From NCBI GenBank assembly GCA_937902455.1, contig CALELI010000139.1:1-6528 (forward strand): 6,528 nt of DNA, written 5' to 3'. Numbering within the stretch: the first letter of the stretch is position 1; every line of letters begins with the position of its first letter. Below are positions 4,901-6,528 of this stretch, piece by piece. The notes beneath the pieces were generated by a model. It was not told the DNA's origin, searched no databases, and saw only the letters and a program-made list of their open reading frames with translations. Source of the stretch: an uncultured Prevotellaceae bacterium (GTDB taxonomy: Bacteria; Bacteroidota; Bacteroidia; Bacteroidales; Bacteroidaceae). Made by a program: the position numbers and the translations under genes.

Positions 4901-6528
4901 GTTGAGGGTTATCGTTATCGTCATCGTTATCGTTCAATAACATTACTTGCGGCTGTTCGTCATGATGCGGCTGCTGCATCACATCATCACCAAGCATCAC
5001 AAGACGAGTCTTGATGCAAGGATGGGCATTTACTGCTTCACGGATTGCATCACGCAAGCGTTCTGCATCTACGTCATCGTATTCTGTCAGTGAAGGCATG
5101 TTGTATTGCAGTGCATCACGATGCAATTCCCAGTCTATATACACTCCACGCTGGTTTTCACTCAGAGGATACAGGGTGATGACTGAAGGTTGATGGTTGA
5201 TGGTTGATGGTTGATGGTTCTCGTTCTCGTTATCGTTATGAGCCTGCCCTGAGCTTGTCGAAGGGTTTTCGTTGTAAATATTCGCCAGTTGTCTGATTGT
5301 CGGACTGCGCATGATGTCCTTTACCGACAAGGTGGCCTTCATCGACTTGTTCACTTCGACCGAAAAGCGTATTGCCAGTAATGATGTGAGTCCGGCGGAG
5401 ATGAGATTGGTGGTGACACCGAATTTGTCGTTGCCAATGACTTTTGCTGCAACATTAAATAGTTGCTGCTCCTTCTCATTTGCTGGTGCAACGTTTTTTG
5501 CAGACGTGAGAACCGGTTCCGGCAAAGCCTTCAAGTCTGTCTTTCCATTTGGAGAAATCGGCATCCTGTCCAACTCCATAAATATTGTTGGCACCATGTA
5601 TGGAGTGAGACTTTTGCTCATCTGCTCTTTCAGTGTGTTGACGAGGTCAGCATTCGATGTGGTCGGAACATAGTAAGCCACCAGATGGTCATGCCCTTTC
5701 ACATTCTTAATCATCACCACACCTTCCTTAACTTGAGGTTGCTTGTTAAGTACTGTTTCCACCTCGCCGAGTTCGATGCGCAGGCCATTGAGCTTTATCT
5801 GATGGTCTTTACGACCGAGAATCTCTACCTTGCCGTTTGCGAGCCAGCGTGCGTAGTCGCCGGAACGGTAGACGCGCTGACCTCCATATTCCACGAATGC
5901 CTCGGCAGTCTTTTCCGGAAGGTCATTGTATCCGCCACCCACACCGATACCTCCGATGAGCAGTTCGCCCATGACTCCTACCGGCAGTTCATTGTTGTCG
6001 GAGTCGACGATGTACTCATGATAGTTGAGCAACGGCTCGCCGACAGTCACCCTGTCCTCGTGGGTGAGTTCACCAACGTTGGAACTGACAGTAATCTCTG
6101 TAGGACCGTATGTGTTGAAGAGGCGTGCGCTGGTAATCGAGCGCAGCTGCGGTATGAGCGTAGCCGGATATTTCTCCCCTCCGAGGATGATGACTTTCAC
6201 GTCCTTCATTGCCTCCTGGAATTCCGGCAGTTCGAGAAACATCTTCAGTCGTGACGGAGTCCCATTGAATCCATCGCATCCGGTTCGTCTGTATAGCTCT
6301 GCCATGAGTGCCGGCGACACTACCTCCTCCTCGTTGGCAAGGACAAGAGTCTTGCCGTTGTAGAGTGTGGCACCCAGTTCCTTGAGCGAGAGGTCGAACG
6401 ATACCGTTGTGATTCCCATCATTGACGTGCATTCGTTCACGAAGGCATGGATATGCCTGTTTTCCCTGTGCGGAGTAAGATAGTTGCAGATACCGATATG
6501 TTTCAGCATGACTCCCTTCGGACGACCG
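756..6528 (-). CDS. Multimodular NRPS, A-PCP-C-A-PCP-R, 5' end outside window
   Basis: This is a nonribosomal peptide synthetase that activates two amino acids, condenses them and releases the product reductively. The 5' end is missing: the frame stays open to the right edge, and the codons before the first in-window ATG (6507-6509) read GRPKGV, the end of the A3 phosphate-binding motif, so that ATG is internal and not the start. Counting residues from 6509, the order is: adenylation 1 (to ~331), carrier 1 (~337-413, Ser376), condensation (~441-850, HHIISDG 575-581), adenylation 2 (~872-1370), carrier 2 (~1379-1452, Ser1416) and thioester reductase (~1515-1917, GATGFLG 1544-1550, Tyr1709/Lys1713). 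The stop is TAA at 756-758. No epimerisation, methylation or thioesterase domain is visible. Core catalytic residues are present in every domain seen, so the enzyme looks functional. The linkers carry unusual DNA repeats. It is probably cotranscribed with the downstream condensation-domain gene. The product is not predictable from the sequence alone. Confidence 0.96.
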   Translation of the reverse strand, partial: GRPKGVMLKHIGICNYLTPHRENRHIHAFVNECTSMMGITTVSFDLSLKELGATLYNGKTLVLANEEEVVSPALMAELYRRTGCDGFNGTPSRLKMFLELPEFQEAMKDVKVIILGGEKYPATLIPQLRSITSARLFNTYGPTEITVSSNVGELTHEDRVTVGEPLLNYHEYIVDSDNNELPVGVMGELLIGGIGVGGGYNDLPEKTAEAFVEYGGQRVYRSGDYARWLANGKVEILGRKDHQIKLNGLRIELGEVETVLNKQPQVKEGVVMIKNVKGHDHLVAYYVPTTSNADLVNTLKEQMSKSLTPYMVPTIFMELDRMPISPNGKTDLKALPEPVLTSAKNVAPANEKEQQLFNVAAKVIGNDKFGVTTNLISAGLTSLLAIRFSVEVNKSMKATLSVKDIMRSPTIRQLANIYNENPSTSSGQAHNDNENENHQPSTINHQPSVITLYPLSENQRGVYIDWELHRDALQYNMPSLTEYDDVDAERLRDAIREAVNAHPCIKTRLVMLGDDVMQQPHHDEQPQVMLLNDNDDDNDNPQPSDWQRRVTPFDLFNDCLYRYEIYQDKKAGKVWLFADRHHIISDGISNGILERDIWRAYNGERLEPEKFTALDNAVEQKRLCGSEKYAEAEQYFDKLLTGAETTIYPHSMNEGKNIGKQVMTLDIPGEKINAFCQKEGITPSNYFLSAFSLVLHRATHEDSVFLVTVNNGRDDLRLTDTVGMFVKTLPVTSNMSEGETHSVAAFLHAMQQQQFDTQSYDFYPFTKMVERYGVRPEIMYVCQAGMEKSRRGKRHPLNLDTVKMPLELMVFSPAKDTYQFSLSYDSALYDEADMNTLLDMIASASANMLTSETMERVSLLSDEQKTLIDTFHDGQKADVPIKLYHKLLEASVEAHPDDLALVAIDQQLTYREMNSQMNRIAHSLISRGIKRGDRVALLLPRTSRLILSQYGVLKAGGAYIPCDPKYPTDRINHILSDSDAPLIITTAERLSEFPGRSVDVEELLNPSTGSGQVHNENPDVVVSPDDLAYLIYTSGSTGVPKGVQLMHKGVCNYHCPQNLIQSTLAKECNAALAITTISFDMSVWETGSPLMLGKTLVLASDDQCNDPMALAELIDRYGIGCMTATTSRYLQLLECEEFEDAFRRNIRMAYQGGEGLSKTLLTKLQGYGNVRIFNGYGPTETIANSHASELTDCDIPHIGRPCCNYTNYIVDRDGNELPVGVVGELLIGGDSVARGYNNLPEQTAKRFVANPYKNDGSRLYHSGDYARWLPDGNVVILGRTDNQVKLRGLRIELGEVENAIVKVDGIKNAVAMIRKLQGQDHLCAYFTAEKTIDIEELKSQLKKTLTLYMIPTAYLQVDEFPLTPNGKTNVKALPEPVVSKVQTEHAKAESQVEADFCRIFADVLELDEVGATDNFFEIGGTSLLAMRIVMRAVKAGYKIVYKDVFDSPTPRQLANIYNKNDGSLRQALGKLSSPTNDNPQPSTLPSTGSGQANPQPSSLTPPVGAPDDPAIVDYDYSGINQLLAENTTDNFVSSDWRSSLRELGTCIVTGATGFLGIHVVKELIGREDVKSIYCMVRSNARQTAASRLRTMLFYYFGCTYSDLFDQRIFVVDGDVTKSDWTEPILQKIDNGQISGNVTVFNCAANVKHFSAGTDIEDINIGGCQTCTDFCLKTGARLIQTSTHSIAGSMISDEEVSARELSEHDLFIGQSLVRQYTHSKFIAERNVLEAVRDKGLDAKIMRYGNLAARSTDGEFQVNFHSNGFMGRLKAYQTVGAVSFENLSKMVEFSPINEVARATVLLATTPKQFTVFNPNNSHCTQLSDVVTCMNKLGHDIKPVEKSEFDEIVLNAGQDAAKADILQSLLAYNNNMRGKHVVANHSDNSFTTQVLYRLGFRWSFTTWDYMERFLEVIQGLGFFDDSYRRS
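2027..2102 (-). repeat. CTCAACC heptamer arrays in the PCP2-R linker
   Basis: Two short period-7 blocks flank repeat copy C. One runs 2027-2051 (plus strand GGGTGAG, GGATGAA, GGTTGAG, GGTT) and the other 2079-2099 (GGTTGAG, GGTTGAG, GGTTATC). They encode NPQPSSLTPP and NDNPQPSTL. The linker is therefore built almost wholly from repeat units between the carrier and the reductase. Confidence 0.8.
2053..2076 (-). repeat. CCCTTCGAC element, copy C (PCP2-R linker)
   Basis: The minus-strand sequence is CCCTTCGACTGGCTCAGGA followed by CAGGC. It encodes PSTGSGQA from residue 1479, in the same frame as copies A and B. It is flanked on both sides by CTCAACC-type heptamers that encode NPQPS. Confidence 0.83.
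2121..2140 (-). repeat. CCCTTCGAC element, copy D (PCP2-R linker, other frame)
   Basis: The minus-strand sequence is CCCTTCGACAGGCTCTGGG, differing from the shared core by about one base. It is read in a different frame from copies A-C: it encodes SLRQALG (Leu1458 codon at 2136-2138) instead of PSTGSGQ. It lies directly after the NIYNKND end of carrier 2, the same relative place as copy A after carrier 1. Confidence 0.78.
2154..2375 (-). other. Peptidyl carrier domain 2 (PCP)
   Basis: A canonical carrier domain with core DNFFEIGGTSLLAMR. The phosphopantetheine Ser is Ser1416 (codon 2262-2264). It ends in SPTPRQLANIYN and is followed by a repeat-rich linker of roughly 60 residues leading to the reductase. 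It would hold the completed peptide as a thioester for reductive release. Confidence 0.94.
2400..3895 (-). other. Adenylation domain 2 (complete)
   Basis: This complete A domain loads carrier 2. Visible motifs are A2-like LKAGGAYIPCDP, A3 YTSGSTGVPKG (3402-3434, residues 1026-1036), A4 FDMSVWE (Asp1074), A5 NGYGPTE (about residues 1167-1173), A6 GELLIGGDSVARGYN, A7 YHSGDYARW, A8 GLRIELGEVE and A10 NGK (Lys1361, codon 2427-2429). The pocket read by eye against GrsA PheA is D-M-W-T-Y-G-G-A-N-K, which I do not recognise. Residues 999-1011 (NPSTGSGQVHNEN), just before A3, are a repeat-derived insertion in a loop that is normally variable. The similarity to adenylation domain 1 around A6-A10 is high and suggests module duplication. 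Confidence 0.94.
3482..3515 (-). repeat. CCCTTCGAC element, copy B (loop in adenylation domain 2)
   Basis: The minus-strand core is CCCTTCGACAGGTTCAGGG followed by CAGGTTCATAACG. It encodes NPSTGSGQVHNEN (residues 999-1011), about fifteen residues before the A3 motif. It matches copy A at 31 of 34 bases, in the same reading frame, although it lies in a different domain with otherwise unrelated flanks. Confidence 0.85.
3960..5186 (-). other. Condensation domain (C)
   Basis: This domain forms the peptide bond between the aminoacyl groups on carriers 1 and 2. It starts at LYPLSENQRGVYIDW. The active-site motif HHIISDG is at 4767-4787 (residues 575-581), and the later cores NNGRDDLRL...VGMFVKTLPV and YPFTKMVERYGV are present. 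No epimerase domain lies upstream, so an LCL-type donor site is expected, although the subtype cannot be fixed by eye. A loop about 40 residues before HHxxxDG carries an Asn/Asp-rich insertion (residues 526-534) encoded by simple repeats, just before the conserved PFDL segment. Confidence 0.92.
4900..4934 (-). repeat. CTCAACC heptamer plus ATAACG hexamer run in the C domain
   Basis: The plus strand reads GGTTGAGGGTTATCGTT and then further atcgtt/atcgtc units. It encodes NDNDDDNDNPQPS (residues 526-538) in a loop of the condensation domain before PFDL. The first 17 bases (4900-4916) are identical to 2086-2102 in the PCP2-R linker, in the same frame. Confidence 0.85.
5188..5219 (-). repeat. ATCAACC heptamer tandem array (PCP1-C linker)
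   Basis: There are four full 7-base units plus four bases (GGTTGAT on the plus strand, ATCAACC on the coding strand) with no mismatch. It encodes NHQPSTINHQPS between copy A and the start of the condensation domain. Because the unit is not a multiple of three, gain or loss of one or two units would shift the reading frame. Confidence 0.9.
5234..5267 (-). repeat. CCCTTCGAC element, copy A (PCP1-C linker)
   Basis: On the minus strand the core is CCCTTCGACAAGCTCAGGG followed by CAGGCTCATAACG. It encodes NPSTSSGQAHN starting at residue 415, directly after the NIYNE end of carrier 1. The 34 bases differ from copy B at only three positions. It is followed by an AACGATAACGAGAACGAGAAC-like run (DNENEN) and then a heptamer array. 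Confidence 0.85.
5271..5500 (-). other. Peptidyl carrier domain 1 (PCP)
   Basis: A thiolation domain of about 76 residues follows the A10 motif. The phosphopantetheine attachment Ser is Ser376 (codon 5382-5384) in ISAGLTSLLAIR. The core departs from the usual LGG(H/D)SL: it reads AGLTSL, closer to the GxxSL form of many acyl carrier proteins. The domain ends in SPTIRQLANIYN, nearly the same as the end of carrier 2 (SPTPRQLANIYN). The attachment Ser is intact, so the domain is probably active. Confidence 0.88.
5510..6528 (-). other. Adenylation domain 1 (partial, N-terminal part missing)
   Basis: This domain activates an amino acid as aminoacyl-AMP and loads carrier 1. Visible cores are the end of A3 (GRPKGV, 6510-6527), A4 (FDLSLKE, Asp39), A5 (NTYGPTE, about 6098-6118), A6 (GELLIGG), A7 (YRSGDYARW), A8 (GLRIELGEVE) and A10 (NGK, Lys323 at 5541-5543). 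Aligning by eye to the GrsA PheA pocket gives D-L-K-N-I-G-T-V-S-K. Asp39 at the first position suggests an alpha-amino acid substrate, but I do not recognise the code. A6 reads VGGGYN where VARGYN is usual, and A8 reads KLNG where K(I/L)RG is usual; both are mild departures. Confidence 0.93.

Noticed and set aside
2027..5267. The dispersed direct repeats as a CRISPR array.
   Set aside because: Units are not regularly spaced, they lie within an open coding frame and no cas gene is present.
5463..6254. A 263-codon plus-strand ORF antisense to adenylation domain 1 and carrier 1.
   Set aside because: It is a shadow of the conserved NRPS frame. The translation has no recognisable motif, and I see no start context to support it.
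6507..6509. The in-window ATG as the true start of the large NRPS.
   Set aside because: Upstream in-frame codons encode GRPKGV, the end of the A3 motif, so the gene continues to the right of the window.

Overview
The window lies inside a nonribosomal peptide synthetase (NRPS) locus read entirely from the minus strand. Two genes are present and both are cut by the window edges. The upstream gene (bases 6528 down to 756) is a large multimodular NRPS with visible order A-PCP-C-A-PCP-R: the rest of a first adenylation domain, a carrier, a condensation domain, a second full adenylation domain, a second carrier and a C-terminal NAD(P)H-dependent thioester reductase. After 85 bases comes a second gene (670 down to 1) whose first residues already belong to a condensation domain with an intact HHxxxDG motif. 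It has no stop inside the window and runs off the left edge.

The organism looks like a member of the Bacteroidota, probably Bacteroidales (a Prevotella-like gut or rumen species would fit). This is an inference from the weak Shine-Dalgarno context before the second start, the moderate base composition, the AT-rich AGTTAAC-type heptamer spacer between the genes and the style of the NRPS domains. No 16S gene or other marker is present.

Function: two amino acids would be activated by the two A domains, joined by the C domain, and released reductively by the R domain as a peptide aldehyde (or alcohol). The visible architecture matches the dimodular pyrazinone/dipeptide-aldehyde synthetases such as AusA of Staphylococcus aureus, but a C domain before the first A domain could lie outside the window. 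The C-first second gene, directly after a chain-terminating reductase, means that gene order is probably not simple assembly order, or that two synthetases are encoded.

The most unusual signal is a set of short DNA repeats inside the NRPS reading frame: a CCCTTCGAC..GCTCAGG element in four copies, hexamer-like ATAACG/AGAACG runs, and 7-base repeats (ATCAACC / CTCAACC). They fall in interdomain linkers or predicted surface loops, recur in combination, and one copy is read in a different frame from the others. This points to spread of DNA elements into tolerant linkers rather than selection for a peptide. No transposase, RNA gene, CRISPR array, MbtH, transporter, thioesterase or phosphopantetheinyl transferase is visible.
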